The position numbers and the translations under genes are program-made. A stretch of DNA of 64,000 nucleotides, taken from Diphasiastrum complanatum. Its lineage: Eukaryota > Streptophyta > Lycopodiopsida > Lycopodiales > Lycopodiaceae. Location: the NCBI GenBank assembly GCA_029204225.1, contig CM055109.1:4841053-4905052 (forward strand), given 5' to 3'. Positions 48,613-60,969 of this stretch are shown one piece after another (position 1 is the stretch's first letter; each line of letters opens with the position of its first letter). Below the pieces are notes generated by a model that searched no databases, had not been told where the DNA came from, and saw only the letters and a program-made list of their open reading frames with translations.

Positions 48613-49016
48613 CCTAGACTTATAATCATAAGACAACAGAGTTGGTGAATGGAGTTACGAATAAATGTTATGATGTTGGCTATGGAAAAGAAATTGATAA
48701 AGCTAAGTTGTGGGTTTAGTATATATTATTGTAACCGTCAAATTGGTGTAGTGTTGTGTAGATCATTTCAACTTTAAGAGTATATAATAATAAGAATTTG
48801 TAAAATTGGCTTATTCTAGAGATAATTTCTTGGTAACAAACAAAAGATCTATAAACACAAGAAATGCTATCCTCAAAGAGTAGCTTGGCAAGTAGTAGAG
48901 CTCTATTCTCTTCCTTGATAAGTTTGGAGTTCAATGCCTTGTAATGTGCACTTGGATGAGACATCTTAGGCTTTTGCCAAAAAAAATTTGGGCTTTGTGC
49001 TGGGTTGTAGAAGGCC

Positions 49017-49298
49017 TCATGCTTGGGTGTCAAGCACTATTAAAAATTTATGAAAGGGCCTCCATGCATGTTTTGCCATTGAAGATGTACCAAAACATGT
49101 GAGTAAAGCAAAGTTTGTACCTTCAACTTGCTTACCCTTCTCATCATCTGTAAGCCCTAGTGGCTTTTGCCTTTTCCTTGAGGATCTTCTTAGAACTTGA
49201 CTTGGAGAGGCATCTCCACCATCATGATCTAAAGAACCATCTTCATCACCATAAAAAATGTTAGTTTTATAAACCTCAACAACATCAAGCTTATCCAC
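49017..49298 (-). pseudogene. Possible copia linker remnant
   Basis: The minus strand reads DASPSQVLRRSSRKRQKPLG followed by FALLTCF. An acidic stretch, RRSSRxRxxP and FAL resembles the linker between integrase and RT of plant copia polyproteins. No catalytic domain is adjacent, and the call rests on this short motif only. Confidence 0.3.
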
Positions 49299-49364
49299 AT
49301 GTTATCAACCATTTTTTTTCTTCTCTCGAAAGAAGTTAATCATAGTTTAATGATTTTTTTTACA

Positions 49365-49555
49365 AAAGTACAAGAAAAGCTCAAAGAAGCATAAGTTTTT
49401 CAGCTTCTTTGAAAAGAAGTAGGGGGGATATGACAAAGTCACCATTCCCAAATTCCCTACTATTCCTTTCAAGCCAAATGTTCCAAAGAGTAATGATTTT
49501 AATGCATTGCCAAAAAGCATTAACCTTAACATCATAAAAAATGATGTCATTCAAT
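49365..49555 (-). mobile_element. Possible LINE ORF2 C-terminal remnant
   Basis: Minus-strand frame: AFWQCIKIITLWNIWLERNS then REFGNGDF. LWxIWxERNxRxF after a W-x-x-I helix is typical of the end of plant L1-type LINE ORF2 and related RT proteins. Only about 50 codons are readable before a stop. Confidence 0.45.
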
Positions 49556-49910
49556 AACAAGTCTATCTTTTGGATATACCTTTTTGTACCTATACATTTG
49601 GCTTATAGTACAATTACCATTGTTGTATGTATATGTATTAGGTTCTAGTACATCAACTATAGGCTATGGTTCATAGCCAAAGCATATGCCAAGCCACATA
49701 TTCCAAGCCACACATGTTGCAAGGCATACTAACCATAGCTCATTGTAGTTTATGATATTGTAAGTAGCTGTTTTGGGCCAATAAACTCCTATTTACTTTT
49801 GAGATTTTTCACATTTTATGTGTATGTGACATTCATGTTGTTCAATTGTGGCATCGTCATTGATTCTGTCATCGGTTTTACAAGCTTTAAAAAATGATGA
49901 CTTCTCAGTT

Positions 49911-50365
<455 letters not shown>

Positions 50366-50566
50366 CCTTTTGTCAATGTAAGAATCCCGCTATAAAGTTC
50401 CATTGGGCTTTTTTGTAACATTGTCATAAGGTCAATGTAAAAGTATCATATTATAAACTCTATGTTCATGAACAACCACACTATAGAAAACTACAAATTA
50501 CCATAGCTTGAAATATGACACACATTTTAGCATCTAAGAAATTGAGAGCCAATAGCACCTACATGT

Positions 50567-50572
<6 letters not shown>

Positions 50573-50609
<37 letters not shown>
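50573..50609. repeat. (TA)n microsatellite
   Basis: About 37 bp of alternating TA, about 1.3 kb before the REF/SRPP start codon. Confidence 0.95.
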
Positions 50610-50611
<2 letters not shown>

Positions 50612-51878
50612 TATATAGATAGATATACATATAGCCTCCATAATATGGGGGGTGGAAGGCCCCGGTCTTGAGGGCCTTCCTTGCAAGGAGGGTAGGAGCT
50701 CGAGGGCAAGGCCTCGACCTGCATGGAAGCCACGGGCTTTCCACGACGTAATGTTAAGTCTGAAATTTTTTCTCTCATAAATTATGGACAAAATCTTTAA
50801 TGCTTTTAGTCAATAATGAGAATTCTAGATAAACGAGTGACTATTCCACTTGCAACCAAATTCCACCTCTTGGAGATGCATCTAGAATACAAAGAGAAAT
50901 TGAAAACTTGGGCATTACGAATCCACAAAAAGAGCACAACACAAAATTACTACTTATTTAAGGCCTCCATTTTATGCAATATACTTTAGAGTACTCCCTT
51001 GCTCATCCATGAAAGATAAACTAATCATCATAAACTAATCATCATAGGAGAAAATTCTTATAGTCTAGACCTGGTCAGCCAATTTATTTCTTTCTTTGCA
51101 CTCTATACATACATTCATTGCAGCTTTCTACATCAATCTTCCTTCCTTCCATCCTGGTGTGACACCTCTGTTTCTCAACCAATCAACCCATCTCTCACGT
51201 TGTGAGCTCCATCCATCTTCCCTAGATATTTTATTTGTTGTTTGTAGTGAGACTGCTTGGTTTGAGCTTTGCACCATCTCCCATTTTGGGTGACTTGAAT
51301 GAAGCACATTGATTTGGGGAGCTTTTGGGATTGAGCTGATTGATCCAGTTGGTGGGTTGTGTTGTTCAAGGTTCTGCGGTTTTGGATCTGTTCATTGATT
51401 TTTACCTGTAAGTGGGTTCTGTCACCTTCAATGCCAGGTTTTTTACATAGCCTTGGTTTTATGAATGAAACCAATTGAAGGTTTGTGATCAGCTTTGACT
51501 TTTCATGAAGTTTCACACTGAATTTCTTTGGGGAAAAGGATGAATTGGCCATCTTCCTTTAACATGTTCATAGATTAATTAGATGAAGAATTTCTTCCAG
51601 GAAATGCTTTGATGTGGAAACCAATACGCAGTTGCTCATTGTTTAATTTTGAAGACAGAAACATATGTGTTATGCTCACCTGAATGCAGAATGGATGTCA
51701 GCAGGGCTTGATTAAACACAACTTGTCATGATCGTCTAGCATCAGCTTTTGATTGTGAACTTTGAGCCATTTTGCTAATTCTCTGCAAGGTAATTTATAA
51801 AATATCAGAACTGAAGGCAGAAGGTCTTGAAAAATCATTTTTCTGCCTAACTTTGTGAAAGCTGACTGTATAGCTACC

Positions 51879-53421
51879 ATGGCTGGAGAAGGAGAGCCCG
51901 AAGCTACACAACCGCAGACTCCACCTGTTGATAATGAGCAGGTTTGTGTAGTTAGTTCTCATCCATATGCTAATATGTAAGGCACATTCCTAGGGAAGAA
52001 ACTAACATGGTCCTGCACAAAGATATGCTGGGCTTTGCTAGCACACATCAAACATTTGGTTTGATCAAACAAAGCTTTAGTATTTACTCCAGGATAAATA
52101 CTTTGAAGCATTGTTTGTGTATCATCTCATTTAATTATTCTTGAAGATACTGAGCTTTTGCAAATAGGTAACTGCATGTTATGTGGACTTCTATGCATTA
52201 CATTTTCTTTTTCAAAAAAATTGGTTTCAGGATTTTTGTGTAATGGTCAGTGAGTGAACTACCCAACATATGTATGTGATATTTGCTTCTGTTAACTCTG
52301 AGTATATCAGAATAAAATCATTTTCCTCAAAGTTGGAACAAGGACTTGTCAACGAAGAAATTAAAATAGCTCAATTTTCTTTGGCTTGTGCCATGTTATG
52401 GTTGAATGAACGAAAGATCCTTGTCCACAAAGCCTAAGAAAATTCTCTTAGACTGCTTGGACAGATCTCCAAGGTAGTTCTAATTTATTCCCTACGTCTT
52501 TAGAGCCAAATTTTCATCATATTTCTCGGATGTTCATTCAAACATTCAACCTTTCTAGAGGTAGTCATCATCTAATCTTGTTTTGCTCTGGTGAATGCCA
52601 TGTGTCATGTGACATAGGAGCCCAAGCTGAAATATCTAGGCGTTGTTCTCTCAGCGGGGCAAAAAGCAACGGGCTATGTTGCAACCATCTATGAGTTGGC
52701 CAAGGGCAACTCAGGTCCTCTTAAGCCTGGAGTAGACAACATTGAAACCAGAGTGAAAACAGTTGTGGGGCCAGTCTACGAGAAGTTTGAAGGAAAGCCG
52801 CTTGAATTTCTGGAATTCATTGATAAGAAGGTAGCAAGCACACATTTGCAAAATGTTTTAGCTTGAAAGTGTGTGTTTGCCTGTTTCCTTGTTAGCGAAA
52901 TTTTGAATCTGAAGATCTTCATACCGATGCATGCAATCTTGATTGGATCATTCCTTTGTTCACTTTGTGAGTGTGCATTCAATCATTTATATTTCTTCTG
53001 TCAGGTGTCTGAATCACTAGTCTTGTTAGACTCTTCTGTTCCACAAACCGTAAAGGTAAAGACTGCACAAGCGTATGAATTAGCCAAGCAAGCACCTGAT
53101 GCAGCCAAATCAGTAGTAAGTGATGTTCAGAAGAACGGATTGTATGGGTCAGTCAAGACTTACTATGTCAAGTATGAGCCGGTAACCGATGAATGGACAT
53201 CTGATACATTGAAAAAGGTGAAAGCTCTACCTGGTGTTCCTTTTGTTATCGACTGGGTGGGTCCTTCAGCTCTATATGGTGCTGGAAAGTACAATCGGTT
53301 GGTCTCACTCCTGAAGGAGAAGCAGGTTCCTTTGTCTGGGTACATCCCCTTGGTTCCAGTGGAGATATTTGAGAAAGCAGTAAAACCTGAAGCTGATTCT
53401 AAGACTACAGCCACAGAGTGA
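51879..53421 (+). CDS. REF/SRPP family protein (lipid-droplet / small-rubber-particle associated)
   Basis: Three exons, 51879-51941, 52618-52830 and 53005-53421, with GT/AG borders, all phase 0, encode 230 aa. The ATG (ACCATGG) is followed by a short acidic, Pro/Gln-rich leader (exon 1, 21 codons). Exon 2 starts the REF domain: LKYLGVVLSAGQKATGYVAT, KPGVDNIETRVKTVVGPVYE, KFEGKPLEFLEFIDKK. Exon 3 continues with VSESLVLLDSSVPQTVK, YYVKYEPVTDEW, LPGVPFVIDWVGPSALYGAG and ends with an acidic Thr-rich tail. There is no signal peptide or transmembrane segment. Members are peripheral monolayer proteins: in rubber plants they coat rubber particles, and in others (LDAP/SRP) they coat cytosolic lipid droplets and act in stress and growth. 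Length is within the family's 200-250 aa. No damage was seen, so it is probably functional. A 5' UTR intron is possible (GTAAGTG at about 51409). Confidence 0.95.
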
Positions 53422-53726
53422 TCTTGGAAGGATAGCTGTGATCTATTTGAGCTTTACATCCAAGACATCACACACATAGACATGATATTTTTCCACATTC
53501 TGTTACCAGAATCTTCAATTTCGGCCCCTTTAGTTGTCTATATCAGATAACTGTATGATTGCTCTTTTCTTTATGCAGGCTACCGGTCTACTTTAGTGTT
53601 TGACCCTTTGTAGAGCATGGTAAGCTTTGTCCTCAGTTACAGCTCAAATAATCAGCACTGACTATTTAGAGATAGCTTGCTACATCTCCCTGTTTCTCTT
53701 TTAGTTCTCATATGCAGGGAGGGATC

Positions 53727-53732
53727 AATAAA
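53727..53732 (+). terminator. Poly(A) signal of the REF/SRPP gene
   Basis: AATAAA at 53727-53732, about 300 bp after the REF/SRPP stop and followed by TTTTTGTGTT-type GU-rich sequence at 53755. It is the first canonical signal after the stop codon. Confidence 0.65.
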
Positions 53733-55836
53733 GAACAACTATTCACCAACATCTTTTTGTGTTCTGTTTCTCAATGTGGTAGTTGTATGAGCTAGAATGT
53801 TATCAAACTCCAAAACCCATAAAAATGATGGCTTGGGATAAGCCTAAAAGGCAGTCAGAAACATAACACAAACACTCTAAATCACACACTCGGTGATCAA
53901 GAGAGATAGGAGCACCAAAAACTCTAAAGCTCATGTGAAAATCCTCTCTTTCTTAACACAGAAGGCTTGTTGCTATACTAGATGGCTAGCTGAACTGGAA
54001 CTTGCACAAATTCCAGTATTTGATACACATTGGGAAGGCTCCAAGGTTTGAAAAGAGGTTGCTCTGATCTTAACAGTTTGGACCTAGTCTATCTTGGGAA
54101 TCCTCCAGTCTTACCATCAAGTATGGCATAGTTATGCAATGTAAATTGTCCTGATCTTTTCTTTGAGAAAGAAAAGGACTTCATTGGATTGCCTTTGCTC
54201 TTTAGTGCTTGCCTAAGTTATGAATGAGTCTCACCTTCACCTCCTAAGAAAGGATGATAAAAACTCAGTATGCTGGTCTTTGCACAAAATGTATGAAAGC
54301 TAAGGATATCTAGCACTGAAAACTCTACCTCACTTTTTACCCAGCATTTTCTTTTTGTCCTTCTTGCAAACACTAATATAGTAAGTGGTATATACACGAG
54401 TTATAACTACAATCTCCCAAAACATGGTAAGAGATGATTGATAAAGAGCAAGATGGCTCTATTGATTAGTGTCAAATTCTCTAATCTATGGCAAGATAAT
54501 GGATATGTAGATTTTTTTAAGGAGAAACCTAACCTCTCTCTAAAGATGTTCTAGCTATGCTAGCTAATATGAGCTACTCTGATTGTGCTAAGATCATGAG
54601 TTATGCTCAAACACCTTAGAGCTCGTGTTATGCTCTACTCTAGGGGAATGGCACTTAATAAGGTTTAGGTACCCAAGGGGCCAGTTACCCAAACAATGTA
54701 AATTGCAAAATTCCAAGGCCCAAACATTGTCTATGGCCTAACAAATTTCAAATGTTTGGGTATGGCTCTCCTTGATTCACCAAAGACAATATTTGCACTA
54801 CCATTACACATTGAAAACAAATGCTACAAAACGAAAAGCAAGTACAGAATAGGAGGAAGAGACAATTGGAAACTAACTTGGAAGATAGATGTAACCAAGT
54901 AAGCTATACAAACATTATGTGTAACATGGATAGATAAATAAGAACAAAATATGAAAGAAGGAAAAAATATTTGTAGCCAATACATTATTGAGTTGGAGAG
55001 AAGGAGAAGCCAAACATATTATTGGAAGAATAGAAGTCAATAAAGTGGCTACATGTTGGTACTTGCATAGTCCATAGAATGGTCATGATGCCATCAATGC
55101 ACTCATTTATCTTTGCCAGAAAAGCCTCTTTGTTAACTTCAATTACATGGAAGTGGTTAACTGAAATAAAAGGTGGACCTTAAAGAGAGAAGGAAGACAT
55201 CTCATAAATAATCGATTGAGTAATGTGATGAAGTAATGCTAATAAATGATAGATAGCATAGTAGCAAAGAAGTACTAGAAATAATGTATACATAAACTTT
55301 GGCATTGGCAAAGGTTCAAATGGCTGACTAGGCTCTTGAGTGTTATCTTTTACTTTTCTCATAGTACAAACTTTTGCAAATCTAACCAAAGGTATTTATT
55401 AGTGTTTCCTAGCTCTAGTGAGACTTGAGAAGGTTGATGAAGTGGTTTGAGGTCTAAAATGCAAGTTTTCTCAATTTTAAACTTAGGAATGGAATAACAA
55501 AGGTTCTTTGCATGGGTTCTATGATTATGGCTTCTGATAGCCAATAACCAACAAGTTTCCCTCGAAAATGGTAGTAGCACTTGTTTCTAGTAGTTTTCTC
55601 ATAGTTGGGAATGATCTTGTAACATATCCTAATCTTGTCCTCCTACCACCCACTAACACTTATAAGTTCTCATCCCCGCAAAAAATCCACAAATCCCACA
55701 ATACATCCACTCTAACTACTGCTAAACATTGGTTACCACCAAAACTATCACAAAAATGCAAAAATTCTAGCTCTATCACTCACCAAATCACCAGAAAAAA
55801 TCCAAAACTAATCAAGTACAGTGAGTGTTAACTAAC

Positions 55837-55854
55837 TCCCTGGCAATGATGCCA
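55837..55854 (-). other. Gypsy primer-binding site (tRNA-Asp type)
   Basis: The minus strand reads TGGCATCATTGCCAGGGA. The 18-nt PBS of plant Athila/Tat gypsy elements, complementary to the tRNA-Asp 3' end, is TGGCGCCGTTGCCGGGGA; this site differs at a few positions, all but one of which are C-to-T or G-to-A changes. It follows an LTR-like end ...GCTACA at about 55860, so an LTR should extend upward from 55860, perhaps to near 57396 (not verified). Confidence 0.55.
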
Positions 55855-57396
55855 AAAATTGTAGCGGCCTTGTGTTAATTCTCCTTACTTTTACATCCAA
55901 GTAGCAAAAGCAAAAGAAAGCAACTATGTTGGCACATTCATTTCCAAGAAAGTGTTACCTCATGTTTAGCTCGAGTAATCCTCTTCCTACCACAATTCTA
56001 TCCATCCACAATCCTACTCACTACAGTTCTACTTACCACATTCCTACTTATTACAACGCAAAGCAAATAGATCACAACGGTTCAAGAAGATTAGGGGAGG
56101 TACTCACTCTCTCACTCTTCCTTACAAATTACATATAGTTACTTGGAAGGCTTGACGACTCTACTATTCATGTAAGCAATAGCAAAGAAAATTGAAGTCA
56201 AGAAAGCAAGGATGTTATGATTGCAAGTTACAAGTGTCTCCTCCTCTTGATTTGAACATGCCAACGGAGTACAAAAGGGTGCCCTTTTTTGTTCTTGGGG
56301 AAGACATTGCCCCTCTACTCCTATTCATTATTACAAAATGAACTAAATGTAATGTCATCAAATAGGCAAAAGATGCACTCACATGAGTCATGCCCCTCAG
56401 GAATTTGCAAAGCTCATCTTTTTTTATTCTAACTTGACTTTTTAAACTTAATCATATGCCCCAAAGTCATTTAATTATGCATTTCAAGGTTTTCAAGGCG
56501 TTTTGTTGTTGATGTCTTTGAATTGAATATAGAACCAAAAAGAGCAGTTGATATGAACAAAGGTAGGAGCCAGTGATCGCTAGTCACACAGTGGAAATCT
56601 GCCCATATATATGACCCTCTCGCACTTTTTGCAGAAGTCAAGTTTAAGAGGGAGTGTGAATTGCAAACCTTGTCGCACTTTTTGTAGAAGCATAGGGTGT
56701 TGGATTCCTATCCTCTCCATCCCTCTTCTATGTGCTAGTCACATAGAATGTCAAAATCCAACATACAATTTAGATGTCGGAATCCAACGTCCAATTTTAA
56801 AATTTGTTTGCGCTCATTGCTAGATGTTGCCGAAGTTGGTATTTTGACTGATTCGACGGTTTTATCGGATTACGACATACCCCTTCAATAGTTACTCGAT
56901 ATTTGTTGTCGATTTGACCCACCTGTTGGTGAGTCCCGTGTATTTTTGCAATTAAAATGTAGAAACTGGATAGATGAATGCATATAGATTAAAGATTGGA
57001 TTATAAGGATAATAATCCAAACAAAAAGAGCAATAATTAGCCATTTCTTTTATGATTTTTTCTCTTTTTAAGCTTCTAGATGGTTGGGCTAATCTTTACC
57101 GAGCCCTTGTCACTACTTCTGTTCGACTTTTTTCTTTTGACTTGTAAATTAAGACATTTGGGTATGGAGAGCTTGCTTCTTGCTGAGATTCAAGATTTTT
57201 AACTGATTGCATGCATCAATCAGCACATTGTTAACTAACCATGCCATAATCACAAAAGTTCTAGAGTCTAGTATCACCTTGAAATCGATAATATTGAGGC
57301 CTCTACAATTGATCACATCTCAAAAGTATTGGTTATAATTTATATTGGCAGTTGGATATGGAAACTTGTCACAACCCTTTATAGTCAGCCTATGAC

Positions 57397-57416
57397 AAAA
57401 AAAAAAAAAAAAAAAA
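57397..57416. repeat. Poly-A tract (20 A)
   Basis: A run of 20 A on the plus strand (T on the minus) immediately beyond the end of the minus-strand ORF at 57.4 kb. Confidence 0.95.
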
Positions 57417-59275
57417 GCTTGAAAAAATTAATCGTTTGAAATATGTTAAAAGAAAGCATGACATTGCACCCGATGATTCGTCTTGTACTTGGTGGATCTG
57501 GACCATCTGGTGCTTCAGTTGCTGCTGGACCTCTTCCAGAGTGGTCTTTTGCCCGGCCATCACAGATCTGATTTCCACTGTCTCTTTTTCTTTCTCTTTG
57601 GCCAACCTATGATGATGCGTACTTTTTTGGTCTTGGTGCTGGACCTTGTTCTCGAGCATTTGATACTGGCTTACCAACCAATGCATATGGTAGCTCGCTT
57701 CGGATAGGCCGATCATTGAGCGTTTGGCTGCTTCGGTAAGCTTCTCAGGGTTAGTGAGGGTTGGGTACCGATCAGGAGTGTGGGATGGTGAGGCTAAACC
57801 AAAAAATAGACGTTGTGTCAGAATTGAAGATGGAGGTGGAGGGAGTGGAGGGATGATATTAGTAATAGTGGGGGTTGTTGTTGTGGTGGTGGTGGTGGTG
57901 GTGGTTATTGGAGGGGTCAGACTTCTTCCTGGCTGCTCCACCTTCTCTGGATCGTCATCGCTTATTTCCATCAGGTCCGCAACATCAAAATATTGCGATG
58001 TGTCCAATGTGTGGACTTGTTGGGCCTGTGGTTGTTGATCTTGTGGCTGCTAAGCCGCTTCCGTGTCCTAGGGACTGGAACTCCCCACTCCTCCCCCCCC
58101 AAAACTTGTGCGTGTGGCAACGTTGGTGGCGTTGGCGTGGTAATCAATGTGGGTGGGGTGGTGACCTTGTCTGGTTGACCAGTGACTTGAGATGTTGTCG
58201 TGTCAGGTGCTGGTGTAAATGTAGTTGCTGATGTGTGAGGGTGATGAGTGTTGTTGCGAGGCTGTAGTTGAGCTTCCATCATCAGAAGCTGAGCCGTCTG
58301 ATGCTGATCCAGTTGGAGATGTCCTCCTAGTTTGAAGCTTTATTTGCATCCTTTGTTGCCTTGTGTCTGGCAACTGGGCCTTGGAGGTATCGGCCTCTTG
58401 AGCTTCGGAGGTTGCGGCTACTTGTGGGTCCAATTGTGGGCTTCTTTGCTTCTATACCAGAGGGAGAATACTGGTGTTGACTCTTTTATGTTGGGATCCA
58501 GATGGTGAAGTAGCCCGTGAGCGCAAACGCTTGGACTTTGTTGACGCAATGGGAATGTCCCATGCCTTGTCCGCAAGCTACATGTGTTGTTGAAGCTTTG
58601 GCCCATTCTGTACTTGTTGAAGAGTGATATCTGTCATAAGATATCCCAGTACGGTTAGTGGCTGCTTGTTCTTAAGGAACTCATGAAGGCAGTTTGAAGC
58701 ACACTATGCCCAATCATAGAGGTTCTGGGCATGTATTCCTGAATCTGCCATCATGTGGAATAGGGACATGGGTACCCTCTACAGCTTGGTTCTTGGTCGT
58801 TGTGTGCACTTGGTCAAGTATGCACATGCAGCTTGTAGTTGTTGATCATTGATCGCCTCAACTCTGTACTCGTCCTTGTTCTTCCACTTGTCCACGGAGG
58901 GATCAATGTATTTGAAGTATGCTATCTGCTTGATCTTTTGAAGTGTCCTGGTGATAGTATTTGGTCCTAGCGGGAACCCAAAGGGTTGCAAGTCGGCCGA
59001 CGCAAATGATATGTTATAAACATAGTTCCTCACAGGGGGAACTATTAACTGACACGACCTTGTTGTAGCATTATAGTTTGCATATATCATATGCACCAGG
59101 TACGGGCTTTGATACCCCGTCAGGACAAGAATCTGGAACTCAATTGCTTTAAAGAAGGACTCTGCCTACTGGTACCAGTTTTGCATCTCAGTAATATCCA
59201 ATTTGGACAATTGGATGTCAAGCTTATTGGCATCAGGGTCATCAAAATTGGAGTCGGGGTTGGTAGACATGATGA
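57400..59275 (-). pseudogene. Extra ORF downstream of gypsy integrase, unrecognised family
   Basis: Minus strand from an ATG at about 59263 (MSTNPDSNFDDPDANKLDIQ). A globular part follows (AESFFKAIEFQILVLTGYQS; RSCQLIVPPVRNYVYNISFA; DLQPFGFPLGPNTITRTLQK; YFKYIDPSVDKWKNKDEY), then a Ser/Thr/Gln-rich linker, a (Thr)n run encoded by the (GGT)n tract at 57880-57905, and a coiled-coil-like end (LAKEKEKETVEIRS ... TTLEEVQQQLKHQMVQIHQV). Up to 58.44 kb the frame is broken only by five TAG codons (59166, 58779, 58704, 58578 and 58452); two frameshifts follow. It lies downstream of the gypsy integrase and tandem arrays on the same strand, the place of the extra 3' ORF in Athila-type elements. No known domain, transmembrane segment or zinc knuckle was seen. 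Confidence 0.5.
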
Positions 59276-59307
59276 AAAAACTGAAAAATAGGGTTTTGGA
59301 AAAAGGG

Positions 59308-59640
59308 TGTCGGTTGAGATTTCAGACAGGGTTAAGGGGTGTCGGTTGAGATTTGATGGAAGGCATCGAGTGAGATTTGATGGAAGACATCGGCTGAGAT
59401 TTGATGGAAGGTGTCGGCTGAGATTTGAGCGGAGGTGTCGGTTGAGATCTGAGCTGAGGGCGTCGGTCGAGATGTGAGAGGAAGGCATCTCTTGAGATGT
59501 GAGAGGAAGGCATCAGTTGAGATGTGAGAGGAAGGCGTCGGTTGAGATTTGAGAGGAAGGTGTCAGTTGAGATGTGAGAGGAAGGTGTCGGTTGAGATTT
59601 GAGAGAAAAGCGTCGGTGAGAATGTAGGTAAAAATGTCGG
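59308..59640. repeat. Minisatellite array 1, 24-25-bp units
   Basis: About 13 imperfect units of GTCGGTTGAGATTTGAGAGG followed by AAGGT. The unit length is 24-25 bp and the plus-strand orientation is the same as array 2. Confidence 0.9.
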
Positions 59641-60287
59641 TGGAGGGGTGATTGGAAAATATGTGTGGAGCTAGGTATGTCACGAAAAGAACAGATTGTG
59701 AGGGAATGAGGGCGGGTAAAATGGAAGGGAAAGTGTGGGAAAACGGAGGTGTGACGGATATGAGTGGGAAGAAGATAGAATGTATATGTTTGAAAAGCAA
59801 AAAAGGTAAAAATGTTGGGCAAGGATGGAGATGTAGGGAAGGTAGATGTCTGTGGAAACTAATGTATGGAGGTGGTGATGTGAGGGAATGAAAAACAAGT
59901 GGTTATGGTGATGATGTAATACTCAATAGTGTAACGGGAGCATAGTGAATGCTCGCGTGACACTATCCCTCAGCATGCAAAAAAGTTTCAAATGTTGTTT
60001 CTTCTGTTGGTGATGTTAGGTTTGAGATGTTTGATGATGGCGCTCTCAATGGTAAAGAAACTAGGATGGCTGATAGTCGGTGGAGGTGGTGTGGGAGTGA
60101 TGACAGATGCAAGGAACAAGAGAGCGCCCGGATCGTGGCAAGAAGATCGCTAGTAGATTGTCGCCAGAGAACTCAGAATTCGCACTTCGTTGAGGTGCGA
60201 ATGGCATCAAAGTGATGACATTTATGGATGTTGTCGGCTGGGTTCGGGCACGATGGGACGTGTCTGTTCATTAAATTTTGAATTTGA

Positions 60288-60585
60288 ATCGTCGGTTGAG
60301 ATTTGATGGAGTCGCATCGGTCGAGATCTGATAGAAATCCATCGGTTGAGATCTGACAGAAGTCATCGGTTGAGATCTGATAGAAATCGTTGGTTGAGAT
60401 CTGACAAAAATCGTCAGTTGAGATCTGAGCGAATGCCATGGGTTGAGATCTAAACGAATGCCATCGGTTGAGATCTGAGCAAATCCCATCGGTGAAGATT
60501 TGAGCGAATGCCTTCGGTTGAGATCTGAGCAAATCCCGTCGGTTGAGATTTGAGCAAATCCTGTCGGTTGAGATTTGACAAAACC
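60288..60585. repeat. Minisatellite array 2, 24-25-bp units
   Basis: About 12 units of the same family, CGGTTGAGATCTGAGCAAAT followed by CCCAT. Because 25 is not a multiple of three, minus-strand translation cycles through three frames and yields a 25-residue super-repeat (QISTD / SDLNR / RSQP). The 0.65 kb between the arrays shows no gene. Tandem repeats in the 3' non-coding part of Tat/Ogre-type gypsy elements are an established phenomenon. Confidence 0.9.
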
Positions 60586-60969
60586 TCATTATGAAGGAAT
60601 GGACCTATTTGATGCAAGTGAAGAACTTCAAGGGAAAAAATATGACTGTGGTTTAGAGTAGAAGTTCTTATGGAAAAGGTGTATCTCCAGGAATGTTTGT
60701 ATGCTTGAGATACCAGTAAGACAGAAATGAGGTGGCTAAAAGTGTCGGAATCATTTCATATGTTGTAGCCTATCATTTGTTGACCTAGAACATCCATGAC
60801 CCATGCGTATTTATAGGAAAAAAAAATGCATAGAAAGTACATAAGTAATGGTATGAATTATAAACAAGGAACGAGGTTAAAAATAGGCATGCAAAACGAG
60901 AATTACAAGCAAGGAAATAAGAAAATAAAAAAGAATAAAAAATGTAAAATACATACTAGGAAAAAGATG

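Noticed and set aside
51175-51552. 125-codon ORF antisense to the REF/SRPP 5' region
   Set aside because: No known motif; it overlaps the probable 5' UTR or leader intron of the REF/SRPP gene.
52873-53004. Upstream ATG extension of the REF/SRPP last exon
   Set aside because: This part is intron 2: the TGTCAG acceptor at 53004 and the protein family alignment place the exon start at 53005.
59308-60585. CRISPR-like array
   Set aside because: Units are contiguous, imperfect and lack unique spacers; the setting is a plant retroelement.
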